Source of the DNA: Eretmocerus hayati | Taxonomy: Eukaryota; Arthropoda; Insecta; Hymenoptera; Aphelinidae | Assembly (NCBI GenBank): GCA_029851415.1 | Contig: CM056742.1 | Span: 63,436,454-63,500,453, forward strand | Length of the DNA: 64,000 bases | Direction of reading: 5' to 3' | Shown here: piece by piece, positions 33,695-46,600 of the stretch | Layout: every line of letters starts with the position of its first letter | Numbering within the stretch: position 1 is the stretch's first letter | Program-made: the position numbers and the translations under genes | The notes under the pieces: generated by a model | The model's database searches: none | What the model was told of the DNA's origin: nothing | Seen by the model: only the letters and a program-made list of their open reading frames with translations

Positions 33695-33870
33695 TCAGAT
33701 GTTTCTCGACGTACTGAATCGATTGGTTGATACGGAATTCTGATAAATTGTGATTATAATGGTTTTCTAGCGCAACGGAAGAGAGGTATGTAAAAGATAG
33801 GATAAAATGAGCTCCAATCGAAATTCCGTATTAACCAATCGATTTAGCACGCCGAGAAACACGTAAATCA
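33695..33870. repeat. Inverted repeat (foldback) element
   Basis: GTTTCTCGACGTACTGAATC near 33700 pairs with GATTTAGCACGCCGAGAAAC near 33850, and the next ~25 bases inward (ATCGATTGGTTGATACGGAATT / AATTCCGTATTAACCAATCGAT) also pair. The ATTGGTTGATA word also occurs in copies A and B of the foldback repeat near 17660 and 18610, so these may be relatives. Confidence 0.65.
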
Positions 33871-34350
33871 ACAGCCTCAGATTTTTTGAGGAAGAAGGAG
33901 AGAATATTTTTAGTTTTTAAGATGAAAAAAAATTACAAATAAATGAAGAAAAATTCATAAGTATAAAAGTAATCATCGGGGGGCACTTAAAATCTAGCAT
34001 TCCCATCTAGAGATGCCTCCAAACATGGCATAAAAATTTCAGGATGATCGATCAAACCAGTGAGGAGTTTTGCTGAGCGATAGAAAACAACATACATACA
34101 TACACACACACAGACACGGACAGAGGGCTCGAAAGACGGGGCTGTAGTAATTTTGTGAGGGCTTATAACGAAAAACTGTTACCTACATTCAATAGATCTT
34201 GGCGAAAGGAAGAGGACTGTACCGATTTCATGTGTTCAAGAGGTTCACTGGAGGAGAAAAAAATTTTTTTAGAAAAAATTTGACGAAAATTCCGCTGGCA
34301 CCAAATGAATGCTTCCTCTTTTGAGAAAGCAAAAGAGGGAGAGAGAGGGA
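33871..34350. other. No recognised feature
   Basis: AT-rich sequence with a short (CATA)/(CA)-rich patch near 34090-34120. It ends in a GA tract at 34336-34352, where E2 is joined. Confidence 0.5.
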
Positions 34351-34738
34351 GAATGAACGAATGAATGAATGAATAACCTTCATTCGCCCAAGGGCAAAAT
34401 ACAAAAATACAGTAGCATATGAACATATGTCACTCTTACATAATGAATACATTACATTCCTAAAAAATTGTCATTTTGGTCAAGGCTATTAGAATTATCA
34501 CAGAAAGTGCCTAGCCGTCTTGAGGCATCGTAAGATGCATAAAAGTCATGGAAAAGAAAAAGAAGAAAAAGTCACGTTTTCATATACATCAGTCTTCACA
34601 AGGAAGATTGAGGGAAAAGAAACATTCTCACGTTTGGGAAGACATATGAAAAATACATGTGCCCACAGAAATATCACAGGAGTCCCAGTTTGGGAACGAG
34701 GAAGCCACGCATAATTTTTCTGAAGTAGAAATTATCAA

Positions 34739-37664
34739 TCAAAACGGGCTCATGCTTATCACAGTTTGAAGCTCAAAATAATGTCTTTTCTCTACATCAA
34801 TCCTCTGGGAAGATTGTGTTAAGAGGAAGTCTTTTAGAGACTCTTTAAATAATGATATCTTCCCAAGCTGCCGAAAGCCCGGAGGAAGGAAGTTCCACAA
34901 GTGAACACATTGGACCTGGAAAGATCTTCTTCCATATTCAAGTCTCATGTTGGGAACTGTGAGTACCCGCTCTTCTAAATCACCCCGTGCGGGGCGTTCG
35001 GATTGGTACCTGGTAAACATCAGAGCTAGGTAGCCAGGTTCTCCTAAGTGCATGATTTTATGGATCAAGAGAGCTGCGAAGTACATTCTCCGCGAATCTG
35101 TACGTAACCAACCCAAACGGTCCCTAAACGGGGTGATGTGCTCGTCTCCCCTAAGATCAGAAATATATCTCACACATGAATTGCTTAGTCTCTGTATCCG
35201 TTGCCGCTGTTCGTCCGTGGCATCGAGGTACACGACCGTGCAATAATCTAAGTGCGGTTGAACTATTGACTCGACTAGGCGAACTCGGAGAGGTCTGGTG
35301 GAACATGCTCTAAGAAACCGCAGACCGTATAGGGCTCTGTTGACTTTCTTAATCAGTTGGTTAATGTGCGGTTTCCACGTCAATTCACTATCAAATGGAA
35401 CACTAAGACTCACGACCGTATCACTGAACGGGATGAACTTTCCCTCCTGTGTCTCAATCCCTGGCATGTCCATTTTCTTCAGATCTTTGATATTTTTCTC
35501 TGAACTGAAGTAGATTGCCTTGGTCTTGCCAGCGTTGAGACACAGGCCGGAACTTCTGGCCCATTCGGCAACTAGTCGTCCTATTTCGCCCAGCAATGCC
35601 TTCCCTGATCTTATTTTTCTCGATTTGGAAATGAATTTGGAGGTCATCCGCATGGAATAGATGATGTACCGACTTTCCGTCTAGCGAACCAGCCAAGTCA
35701 TTCACATACAAGCTGAAGAGGAGAGGCCAAAGGACGAACCCCTGTGGAACACCCAGATTGGTTACGAGCCAATCAGATTTGCCTACATTAGAAGTAATTT
35801 GTTGGGTGCGACCCTGTTAATATGATTTTATCCACAGGAGTGCCGAACTTAAGAAGCCAAGATGTCGTAGCTTCCTCAACAGCTTGGATGGTGAGATTGT
35901 GTCAAAAGCTTCATTAAAATCGAATTGTAGGAGCAGAGTGATCTTCTTCCTGCCAATACCTACTCTGATGTCGTCGGTCAATTTCAATAAAGCTGTCTGG
36001 GTGCTATGGCGTTGCCTGAAACCAGTCTGGAAGCGATCAAGTATCTTTTCGTTCTTCAGAAACTCCGTGATTTGGTCGTGTGCAATTTTATCCAGAACCT
36101 TTGAGAGGAAACACAGCAGCGCTATAGGACGGAAGTCCAAGACCGTTGATGGAGTGGCAGTCTTCTTTAATGCGATCAGCTGCGCTTGCTTCCAAGCCTC
36201 GGGAAAAATGCCATGAGCGAAAGAGGAGTTAAAAATATGTACTATAAGATCACCAATAGCCGGAAGCGCTTTCGCGATCACGCTTTGACGTATCCCATCC
36301 GCTCCACAGGCCTGTGAGGAGAAATGTTTGATAGTAAGGACTACATCGCATAAATTTGTGGGCTCAAATTTGAACCTCTTCTCCAGTGCCGAGTCAATAT
36401 CGTCCATTGCTTCTTTAATATTTTCGTGGGGCAAAATGGAAACCCTCGCAAGGTGTGCCTTCAACTCATCCGGTTCCTCCTCTTTGCTCTTAGGCAAGAG
36501 GCCGAGGTTGCGCATTTCCTTCCAGATGTTCTTCTGTTGATCGAGAGCGTCAGAAAGATGACTTTGAAGAAAGGAGTTACGCTCTCGTTCGATGCGCAAG
36601 TCAACCTCTTCACTGAGCCGGAAGTACTCATTTTGAAGCTCAGGACACTTGCGCTGGTTACGTTGAGTCCGTTCCCAGCACCTGCGCGTCGCGTTTCGCT
36701 TATTCATGAGTACCCGCAGCTCAGGACCAATCCAAGGAGCGTCATTTTTACGTGGATTAATAGTTTTTTGAGGTGCTAATTCATCTATAACGGTCTGTAG
36801 ATTTTCATTCAAGCAGTGAATTACATCTCCCAAACTGGTTTCGGCATTTCCAAGAGCTGTCCCGTCACAGCGAAGCAACCGGTCATTCAATATCTCCGGA
36901 GTGATGTTGCGGAAATCCCTGTAGGTGAAGGAATTTTTTGGCGGAGTGGGAGTGAAGACGTTGATGGTGACGTCAATGACCGAGTGCCTGCCGAAACTGG
37001 GCGAGACTCTGTTTTGGAAGTCAGTAATGATGTCATTGTCATCTACATAAATGTGATCAATCCATGTATGAAATGTATTGGTGGTATGTTGATGAGTCGG
37101 GCCATGCTGCACTATCTGCAAGGCAAGTTCTTCTGTCAGTGCAGTCAGTGTCTTGGTGTCAGGGTGAGCGGTGTCTGACAAATTCTTGTTCAGATCTCCC
37201 ACTATAATTTTATGACTGTAATCTCCACACAGCCGGCGTAACGAGCCAAACAGCCCATCATCCTTCTGCATGGCGAAATTTGGTCTATAGATTGCCACGA
37301 CTAATATTGGGGCTGAGTTGCCTTGCTGTACGCTGCAGAGAAGAAATTCAGGAACGCCAGGTTTCCCTGGCCCAAAAGTATTCGACGAGATCAACATTTC
37401 ATCTTTGAAATCATTGCGCACATACAAGGCAACCCCACCACCCTCTCTGTTGCGATCCTGTCGCAACGATGAAAAACCTGGAATCCGAACGAGACTGTCA
37501 TCCACGTACTCATCTAGCTTCGACTCAGCCACCCCAAATAAATGGTAGGAGGGATCGTTAGCAACGAGCAAGCGTAGATGCTCGATCTTATCTGTTAGGG
37601 AATTAAGGTTGATGAATCCCGCTTTTAGAGAACCACTACTCCCTCGTCGCTCCCCAGCAGCCAT
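34739..37664 (-). pseudogene. E2 ORF2: endonuclease and reverse transcriptase, copy 1
   Basis: Start MAAGERRG. Endonuclease: AGFINLNSLTDKIEHL, LFGVAESKLDE, REGGGVALYVRNDF, IVGDLNKNLSD, TWIDHIYVDD and FGRHSVIDV. RT: QACGADGIRQSV, LIALKKTATPS, DFRPIALLCFLSK, FQTGFRQRHSTQTALL and LLLQFDFNEAFDTISP. An in-frame TAA follows WIKSY (35817-35819). The same frame continues through GVPQGFVLWPLLFSLYVNDL to the catalytic box, which here reads HADD instead of YADD. A shift near 35620 leads to the C-terminal part (GKTKAIYFSSEK, PHLDYCTVVY), ending at 34739. Confidence 0.88.
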
Positions 37665-37669
37665 ATTTA

Positions 37670-37842
37670 GTCAAGGAGTTCTCGCAGGTTCTGCTGCCAA
37701 ATTACCACTCTGCTCCGGTACGGAGGCGCATCTCTGGGTGTTGTTAGAGGATGCACTAGTGCGTTTTCGGATACTTTGACAGGCCATTTGAATGACCTGC
37801 AGATCCGCGAGAGATTCAAACGTATGCGCTCGCTCTCTCACC
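37670..37842 (-). pseudogene. E2 ORF1, C-terminal remnant
   Basis: An open frame reading ERAHTFESLADLQVIQMACQ to a TGA just before the ORF2 start. It has no domain. It is called ORF1 because of its position and because the open frame runs up to the truncation point at the GA tract. Confidence 0.5.
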
Positions 37843-38957
37843 AGAGAGAGAGAGAGAGATTGATTGATTGATTGATAAAGAATTTATTCATGCCTAGGTC
37901 ATGGAAGACTGTAAGGCAAATTGTATTTACATGGTGTAACATTAATGTTTTATACTAAGTAATTTCAGGAATAGTATAAGATCAAATCAGGTACATATTG
38001 AGCATAACAGCATTCCACGAGATGCTCAATAGAATTACATACATTGCAACTTTGACATGAATTTTACACGAACATTCAATCGTAACGATCAACACACTCA
38101 ATATTCCATTTCAAGACGAAAATTCATGAACAGTGTTCATAGCGACATTTGGAAACATCGCAGCGCAACTTGCCCAATAAATCGAAGCAGATTCAATAAC
38201 TGGGCCTATTCCCAGATTTGTTCAATTTCATTTCCTTCGAGATGTGACATCAAAGTAGATTTGAACGAATCCAAGGGCACTCTAATACGGATGCTCAACA
38301 CCCGAGTGGATATATACACATACACATGTATAGCTGAGTATTACTAGATATTCCGATTATACGCAGATTACAGAGAACATGTTTTGCCGTGAGGGTTTCT
38401 GAAAGTAATAGATAGCAATTTCACAATTTGGAGTTTGATAATTCAGAAAAATGCTAAGTGGTAGTAATAATATTCAGATGAGTAAATGGATAAGTTGATC
38501 AATGAAAAATGAATATATAAATGAATGCTCAGACATCTGGTGTCACATTTCAAAGTATCTCAGATCTCGTTTAGAAGTTCTGTTAGTAACCACGTCTTTG
38601 TAATGGGGTTCAGCTTTAGCCCGTCTCGCAATGCTCTATCCCGTCAATTCTGGGCCTGATCGTGGATCAAGATTCCACAAATTTTATTCTTGAAGCCCTG
38701 TTAGTGTTTCAAGTCAAAAACTGTCTCAGGTGCCTTAGCGTTAATAAAAGCGGATGCAGTGATGTGAAAAGATTCCTCCATACTTTTGGTACGCGGCGTT
38801 GTGTATAGCAAGGGCCCAGGGGTATTTCTGCTCGAAGTACGTAAATTAGGAGCATCAAATCTGAGTCGGAAAAGTTTGGCTAGGTATGTGGGCTATTTTG
38901 CCGATATGATGTTGAAACCTAGCGATGACAGTAGATACATTCGACGATGCTCTACGG

Positions 38958-39030
38958 AGAGCCAACCTATGGGTTGGCTCTGTCACGCCCTACCGCTTAG
39001 CTTTATAGAGCTAAGCGGTAGGGCGTGACA
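38958..39030. repeat. Two adjoining perfect hairpins at the end of E3 RT
   Basis: Hairpin 1 is AGAGCCAACC (38958-38967) with GGTTGGCTCT (38972-38981), a 10-bp stem. Hairpin 2 is a 22-bp perfect stem, 38981-39002 with 39009-39030, and a 6-base loop TTATAG. The right arm of hairpin 2 is RT coding sequence (minus sense ...PVTPYRLA), and the left arm is its inverted copy. Preserved at 63013-63085. Confidence 0.9.
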
Positions 39031-40821
39031 GGTGCTGTCCAAGGTATGCTTCCATACACAAACCGAACACATGCGTTCTTGAGTCGATGGAGTTTGAGGT
39101 TTAGTTCATCTGAGACGTCATTATAGACAGCGCAGGCGTAGTCGAAGTAGGGAAAGATGAGAGTCCCAACAAGACGCTGTTTTAATTTTTGATTCGAGGA
39201 TTTTTTGTGGGAGCGCAAAGTGTAGAGGGATCCATGCACACGGCTGCTTATCGAATTCATATGTTTTTTCCAACTGAGGTTGGACTGAAGTTGTACTCCA
39301 AGGTCAAATAATTGATTTAATGGAGTAATGTTGGTTCCGTTGATGATCAGGGGTGGGAGATTCGGTAGCTCAATAGGGCGTAGGAATGCAGAACTGCCAA
39401 GTATGATGAATTTCGTTTCGTCCGAATTGAGTTTAATTGAGTTTTCACAGGCCTACGCGTATACCCGATTTGAGTCCTCGTTTAGCATCTGGATGTGTTC
39501 ATCAGGTGGTTGCCATTGGAGATAGATTCGGGTATCGTCTGCATAGATCCCATGCTTGGTGAAGCGAAGGACTTTTGGAAGGTCATTAATGAATATGGTG
39601 AAGAGTAGGGGGCCCAAGACACTGTCCTGTGGAACCCCTGCAAAGGTTTCCGTGGTTTTTGAGGAAGCGCCATCTTCACCTCGAACAACTTGTCGTCTCC
39701 CTGATAGGTAGCTTGCAAACCATTTGATGACTGTATCTGAATAGTTCAGTGAGCATACGTTGATCTACAACACGGCGAAGCTCTTCAGTGAATCCTAAGA
39801 GTGCAGTTTGAGTTGAGTGATATGATTGAAATCCAGATTGATGCTCATTAAGTAGGCTATGACTTGCTGAATTTTGAGCTAACTGTTTATGCACGGTACG
39901 CTCGCGAAGTTTTGAGATTTCAGATAAGAGTGCAATGGGGCGAGTCTCCGAGGGAGAGGAAGGAGGGTGACATTTCGCGAGAGGGATGATGGTTGCGATT
40001 TTCCAACAGTCTGGAAACTCTCCAGATTTCACTGACGAGTTGAAAAGTTCAATCAAGTGGGGTCAAATTATTGGGTAGGCTATTTTGAGCATATTTGTGC
40101 TGATCAGGTCCGAGCCAAAACAATTTTTAGTGGCCTTTGCTAGGGCTCCATCAACGTCAACACCGGCGATGGGTTTAAATTCAGAAGAATCTGGGATTTC
40201 ATTTTTCAAAAGAGTTTTCAGTAAATCAGACACGTCTTTAGGCTCAAATGCTGGGGTTTGACAGGATATAGCGGCAAAATGACAGTTGAGAGCATCAGAA
40301 GGAACGTAACACAGTGGCGATGGAGACTTTGGTATAGTGTCCCATACTTCCAAGTTGCCTCCAGAGAGTCTTAGGATCAGTCGATTCATCAAGCATGGAC
40401 GAGAGATAGTCATTTTTGGCAGCGTCTAGTTTGTTACTTACAACTCTCCGAAAGTCGCGATACGACGAGATATCAGAAGATTTACCATATGTTCTAGCTC
40501 GCCTGTAAGCAGCATCTCTCGTAGCCATGACTGGCCGCATATCGGCTGAGACCCACGGTTTTGACTCGAGCAACGTGATCAAAGCTCTATATTAAGATAT
40601 TTGATAGAGACTGGTCATGAAGTGAGGCATGAGAGCACAAAGAAGAAGCCAATTCAGTACAAGCTTTCGTTCGATTCAGTCTCAGTTGAAGATCAGCATG
40701 AAGATTATTTTTGTTTAGATTCTCCAGATTTCGAGTTGTGATGGTTTTCGGTTGTGTTGCGAGTGACGGGAGTTTGAATTCGAGTGAGATTAGGTCATGG
40801 CCTGCAGCAAAAGGCACGTCG
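39003..40821 (-). pseudogene. E3 ORF2: reverse transcriptase part
   Basis: Several short stretches in shifting frames give RT motifs: DLISLEFKLPS (end of endonuclease), [80 protein letters not shown], the YADD box ([10 protein letters not shown]) and PYFDYACAV. At least four frameshifts or stops are present. The end is replaced by a hairpin (38981-39030). Confidence 0.82.
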
Positions 40822-41160
40822 CACTATACTTGTGGGGACTCAAGAGTGCCGGATAATCCGCTTCACTCGAATTCATGAGCTATCTAGATGAAACAAAATG
40901 GATTTTCTTCGCAATTCCCTAAGCTACAAGATGTGCTTACCTGTTTTTTACTTAAATGCGAAAGGTCGGAGGGGGGAGGAGTTGAATGGAAAAAAATATA
41001 TTAACACGGATTTTACCGAAAAATGAACTTGGGATGTCCGGGGCATGAGTCCCACTGCCACCTGGGGAACACTCGATAGACATTCTTTGCGCGCATACCT
41101 AGAGTTTCAGCTCAACCCCGGGTCCGGGAACGAGTGCTGGGATCTCTGAGGATGAATTTT
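40822..41160 (+). repeat. Outer inverted repeat, left
   Basis: Nonrepetitive ~340-bp end segment, mirrored at about 48870-49208 with roughly 95% identity by eye. Contains CACTATA at its edge and no obvious second recombination-signal-like element. Confidence 0.88.
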
Positions 41161-43090
41161 CGTCATGATGGAGTGCCAAAATGTAGGAATTTCACCAAAA
41201 TCACGGTTTCGAGGTAGTTTGCGGTTCTGCTGCCATGTTGAGAATACTTGTGGTGTATTACGTCATTGACTAACAAGATTTTGAGCTCAATCCCACGTCT
41301 AGGAATTGGTGCTGACAGCTTTGAGATCTATTATCAGCTCGAACTGTCCCTTGGGCACTGCCAACATCGCTATATGACAGTTTCTAGGTAGGATTTTGAT
41401 GAGCTGCCGAGTCGGAAACGGTTTAGTCATATTCTGGATATGGTTAACAGAATTTCAAGCCCAACCCCGATGCAAGGAATTGGTGCCAGAAATTTCTAGA
41501 TCGATTTTATGAAAAAATTGACCCTATTTCGGTACGAATCTGATTGAAGATGATTCATTTTTGACGAGATTTTGACTTGCTGCCGAATTTGCGAAGATTC
41601 TATCACATTTTGATTTGGATGAACGAATTTTCTAACTCAATCCCGAGTCTTGGAATACGTGCTGGGATCCTGGACACCAACTTTCGTTCATAATCGAATG
41701 CCAAACTGTGAGAATTTCACCGAAATCATGGTTTTGAGGTAGTTTGCGGTTCTGCTGCCATCTTGAGAATACTTGTGGTGTATTACGTCATTGACTAACA
41801 AGATTTTGAGCTCAATCCCATATCTAGGGATTGGTGCTGACAGCTTTGAGATCTACTATTAGCTCGAACTGTCCTTGGAGCACTGCCAACATCGCTATAT
41901 GGCAGTTTCTAGGTAGGATTTTGATATGCTGCCAAGTCGGAAACGGTTTAGTCATATTCTGGATATGGTTGACAGAAGTTCAAGCCCAACCCCGATGCAA
42001 GGAATTGGTGCCAGGAATTTCTAGATCGATTTTATGAAAAAATTGACCCTATTTCGGTACGAATCTGATTGGAGATGATTCATTCTTGACGAGATTCTGA
42101 CTTGCTGCCGAATTTGCGAAGATTCTATCACATTTCGATTTGGATGAACGAATTTTCTAACTCAATCCCGAGTCTTAGAATACGTGCTGGGATCCTGGAC
42201 ACCAACTTTTGTTCATAATCGAATGCCAAACTGTGAGAATTTCACCAAAATCACGGTTTTGAGGTGGTTTGCGGTTCTGCTGCCATGTTGAGAATACTTG
42301 TGGTGTATTACGTCATTGACTAACAAGATTTTAAGCTCAATCCCATGTCTAGGGATTGGTGCTGACAGCTTTGAGATCTATGATTAGCTCGAACTGTCCC
42401 TTGGGCACTGCCAACATCGCTAAATGACAGTTTCTAGGTAGGATTTTGATATGCTGCCAAGTCGGAAACGGTTTAGTCATATTCTGGATGGTTGACAGAA
42501 GTTCAAGCCCAACCCCGATGCAAGGAATTGGTGCCAGAAATTTCTAGATCGATTTTATGAGAAAATTGACCCTACTTCGGTACGAATCTGATTGAAGATG
42601 ATTCATTTCTGACGAGATTTTGACTTGCTGCCGAATTTGCGAAGATTCTATCACATTTCGATTTGGATGAACGAATTTTCTAACTCAATCCGGAGTCTTG
42701 GAATACGTGCTGGGATCCTGGACACCAACTTTTGTTCATAATCGAATGCCAAACTGTGAGAATTTCACCAAAATCACGGTTTTGAGGTAGTTTGCGGTTC
42801 TGCTGCCATCTTGAGAAAACTTGTGGTGTATTACGTCATTGACTAACAAGATTTTAAGCTCAATCCCACGTCTAGGAATTGGTGCTGCCAGCTTTGAGAT
42901 CTATGATTAGCTCGAACTGTCCCTTGGGCACTGCCAACATCGCTAAATGACAGTTTCTAGGTAGGATTATGATATGCTGCCAAGTCGGAAACAGTTTCGT
43001 CATATTCTGGAAATTGTAAGCAGAAGTTCAAGCCCAACCCCGATGCAAGGAATTGGTGCCAGGAATTTCTAGATCAAGTTTAGGCGAGAA
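41161..43090 (+). repeat. Left arm outer array, ~525-bp higher-order repeats
   Basis: The word GAATTTCACC starts at 41187, 41712, 42237 and 42760, giving periods of 525, 525 and 523. Each unit holds three related ~175-bp monomers, recognisable by a conserved TGCTGCC followed by about 35 bases of (A/T)-rich sequence and a CCCGATG- or CCCGAGT-type word. The right arm has only two such units (48309 and 48833 in reverse). Confidence 0.85.
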
Positions 43091-46080
43091 TTGACACGGG
43101 TTCGGTCGAAATTCGATTGAAAATGCCTGATTCTAGATAAGAATTCCATATGCTGCCAACTTGCAAACTATTCTATGACCTTCTAGAATGAGTGAGCTCC
43201 ATTTTAACCTGAATCTCGATTCTGGGGATCGGTGCCAAGAAATCTAAGATTCATTCTAAGCGGAAATTCACACGAGTTCGGTTGAAATTCGATTGGAAAT
43301 GCCCGATTTCAGATGATAATTCGATATGCTGCCAACTTAAAAACTATTACATGACATCCTGGGATGAGTAAACTACATTTTGAGCTAAATTTCGATCCTG
43401 GATATCGTTGCCAGGGGATCGCGCATGCACTCCATGCAAAATTTGACGCGACTTTGATTGAAAAATTATTGGAGATGCTGGATTCTAAATGAGATTCCGA
43501 TAAGCTGCCAACTAAGGAACTATTTCATAACATTCTGGGATGAGTGAGCAACATTTTGAAGTGAATCCCGATTCCGGAATCGAGTGCCAAGAAATCTGAG
43601 ACGCAATTCATGCAAAATTTGACGCGACTTCGATTAAAAAATTATTGGAAATGCTGGATTATAGATGATATTCCGATATGCTGCCAACTTAGAAACTACT
43701 TCATAACATTCTGGGATGAGTGAGCTATATTTTGAACTGTATCTCCATCCCGGAGTCTGGTGCCAAGAAATCTAAAACGCGATCCATGCAAAATTTGACA
43801 CGATTTCGATTCAAACATGATCAAGAATGGGGGATTCTAGATGAGATTCCGACATGCTGCCAACTGGAGAACTATCCCAGAACATTCTGGGATGAGTGAG
43901 CTACATTTTGAACTGAATCTCTATCACGGAATCTGGTGCCAAGGAATTTGAGACGCGATTCATGCCAAAATTTGACACGATTTCGATTCAAATATGATTG
44001 AAAATGGTGGATTCTCGATAAGATTCCAATATGCTGCCAACTTAGGAACATAACATTCTGGGATGAGTGAGCAACATTTTGAAGTGAATCCCGATTCCGG
44101 AATCGGGTGCCAAGAAATCTGAGACGCGATTCGTGCAAAATTTGACACGATTTCGATTTAAATGTGATTGTAAATGGTGGATTCTAGATAAGATTTTGAT
44201 ATGCTGCCAACTTAGAAACTATTCCATAACATTCTGAGATGAGTGAGCTACATTTTGAAGTGAATCCCGATTACGGAATCGGGTGCCAAGAAATCTGAGA
44301 CGCGATTCGTGCAAAATTTGACACGATTTCGATTTGAATGTGTTTGTAAATGGTGGATTCTAGATAAGATTTCGATATGCTGCCAACTTAGAAACTATTC
44401 CATAACATTTTGAGATGAGTGAGCTACATTTTGAACTGAATCCCCATTCCGGAATCGGGTGCCAAGAAATCTGAGCCGCGATTCTTCCAAAATTTGACGC
44501 GACTTCGATTAGGAAATTTTCGAAAATGCTGGATGCTAGACGAGTATCCGATATGCTGCCAAATTAGAAACTATTCCATAACATTCTTGGATGAGTGAGC
44601 CACATTTTGAACTGAACTCCGATTCCGGAATCGGGTGCCAAGGCATCTGAGACGCGATTCATGCAAATTTTGACGCGACTTCGATTAAGAAATTGTTGGA
44701 AATGCTGGATTCTAGATGAGATCCCGATATGCTGCCAACTTAGTATCTATTTCATAACATTCTGGGATGAGTGAGCAACATTTTGAACTGAATCTCTATC
44801 ACGGAATCTGGCGCCAAGAAATTTGAGACGCGATTTATGCCAAAATTTGACACGATTTCGATTTAATTATGATTGAAAATGTTGGATTCTAGATGAGATT
44901 TTGATATGCTGTGAACTTAGAAACTATTCCATAACATTCTGGGATGAGTGAGCTACATTTTGAACTGAATTCCGATTCCGGAATCGGGTGCCAAGGCATC
45001 TGAGACGCGATTCATGCGAAATTTGACGCGACTTCGATCCAAAAATTATTGAAAATGACGGATTCTAGATGAGATCCCGATATGCTGCCAACTTAGAAAC
45101 TATTCCATAACATTCTTGGATGAGTGAGTTGCATTTTGAACTAAATCTCTATCACGGAATCTAGTGCCAAGGAATTTGAGACGCGGTTCATGCCAAAATT
45201 TCACACGATTTCGATCCAAATATCATTGAAAATGGTGGATTGTAGATGAGATTTTGATATGCTGCCGACTTAGAAACTGTTCCATAACATCCTGGGATGA
45301 GTGAGCAACATTTTGGAGTGAATCCCGATTCCGGAATCGGGTGCCAAGAAATCTGAGACGCCCTTCGTGCAAAATTTGACACGATTTCGATCTATATACG
45401 ATTGTAAATGGTGGAATCCAGATGAGATTACGATATGCTGCCAACTTAGAATCTATTTCATTCTATGCTGTGATGAGTAAGCGATATTTTGAACCGGGTC
45501 TCCATCCCGGAATCTGGTGCTAAGAAATTTAAGACGCGATTCATGCAAAATTTGACACGACTTCGATGTGAGAATTATTGAAAATGCTAGATTTTGGATG
45601 AGATTCCGATATACTGTCAACTTAGGAACTGTTCCATTTGATATCGTGATGAGTGAGCAATATTTTGAACTGAATGTCGATTATGGGGATAGGGCTGAAA
45701 ATTATCACATGTATATTATGAGAAAATATAGATAAGCTCAGTCCAAATCCGGTTGGAAACGCTTGATCCAAGCTCGATATGCTGCCCAAACTATCATATG
45801 ACATTCTGTGTAGGGTGAGCTACATTTTCAGCTGAAATCCCATATGGAAATTGGTGCCAGATAATCCCGGATTCATCCTTCTTGATGAATGACATAATAT
45901 CAGTTAAGATATGATCGAGATTGTTCCGCTCTAGATCGGAATCAGGTATGCTGACAACTTGAAAACCATCTCACGACAACCTGGGACAAGTGAGCCCAAT
46001 TCGGAGCCTAATCTCGATCCTCGGAATCCGTGCAAAAAAAATTTTAAACCAATGTTTAGCGAAAAATCACATGAGATCCG
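43091..46080 (+). repeat. Left arm inner array, ~176-bp monomers
   Basis: About 16 monomers, each with GATATGCTGCCAACTTAGAAACTATT-like, GGGATGAGTGAGC, CGGAATCGGGTGCCAAG and TTTGACACGATTTCGAT-like blocks in that order (quoted in parts). The spacing of TGCTGCC is about 176 bp. Adjacent monomers differ by perhaps 10-20%. Mirrored by about seven monomers at 46650-47940. Confidence 0.85.
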
Positions 46081-46600
46081 TTCAAATCTGATCGAAAATG
46101 TTACTGTTAGATTTGTGTTCTATTTGCTGGAAACTAAAAAATAGTCCGTTCAGTCTCTCTGATGAATGAACAAGATCAGAATTATGAGGGAACATGCATA
46201 TTTCACAACTCGGGTTCCTCCTTATTCCCAGTTTCACTTTAATAAATCCCAGTCCGTGAACAGTTATGTACAAAAGAGATAAGATGCGCCAACATAAAGT
46301 ACTATGTTACAAATGGATGACTAACGTCCGATTTTCTATCCTTCGATTCCTAATAGTACTTCATTCTTGGCGCTTCTCATCTCTCTTTTACATAACTATT
46401 CACGGACTGGGATATTTGAAAGTGAAACTGGGAATAAGGAGGAACCCGAGTTGTGGAATATGCATGTTCCCTCATAATTTTGATCTCTTTTATTCATCAG
46501 AGAGACTGAACGGACTATTTTTCAGTTTGCAGCAAATAGAACACAAATCTAACAGTAACATTTTCGATCAGATTTGAACGGATCTCATGTGATTTTTCGC
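46081..46600. repeat. Palindrome centre
   Basis: Inverted halves meet near 46333: CCCAGTCCGTGAACAGTTATGT on the left matches ACATAACTATTCACGGACTGGG on the right (shown in part). The loop between AAGTACTAT and ATAGTACTT is only about 40 bp. The centre is noncoding. Confidence 0.85.

Larger units (their letters stand above)
34351..37842 (-). mobile_element. CR1-like non-LTR retrotransposon E2, 5'-truncated, copy 1
   Basis: Contains a short tail of ORF1 (37670-37842), ORF2, a 3' UTR and an (ATTC)n-type tail at 34351-34374. Both ends abut GA tracts (34336-34352 and 37843-37858). Repeated at 58406-61897. Confidence 0.8.
27921..39945. repeat. Segmental duplication, copy 1 (visible part)
   Basis: Matches 52294-64000 with only a few differences per kilobase. 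The offset is 24,373 before the G run at 28843, 24,374 after it, and 24,055 after the 319-bp gap at 31147-31465. Confidence 0.92.
37859..40821 (-). mobile_element. CR1-like element E3, 3' part (RT, 3' UTR), copy 1
   Basis: The 3' part of E3, ending in an (ATCA)n-type tail at 37859-37876 next to a GA tract. It continues at 49209 across the palindromic insertion. The 3' UTR (about 37877-38980) is noncoding apart from chance frames. Repeated from 61914 to the window end. Confidence 0.8.

Noticed and set aside
34378..34452. Tandem repeats as a CRISPR-like array
   Set aside because: Only a tetranucleotide tail of E2; no spaced identical repeats. The genome is eukaryotic.
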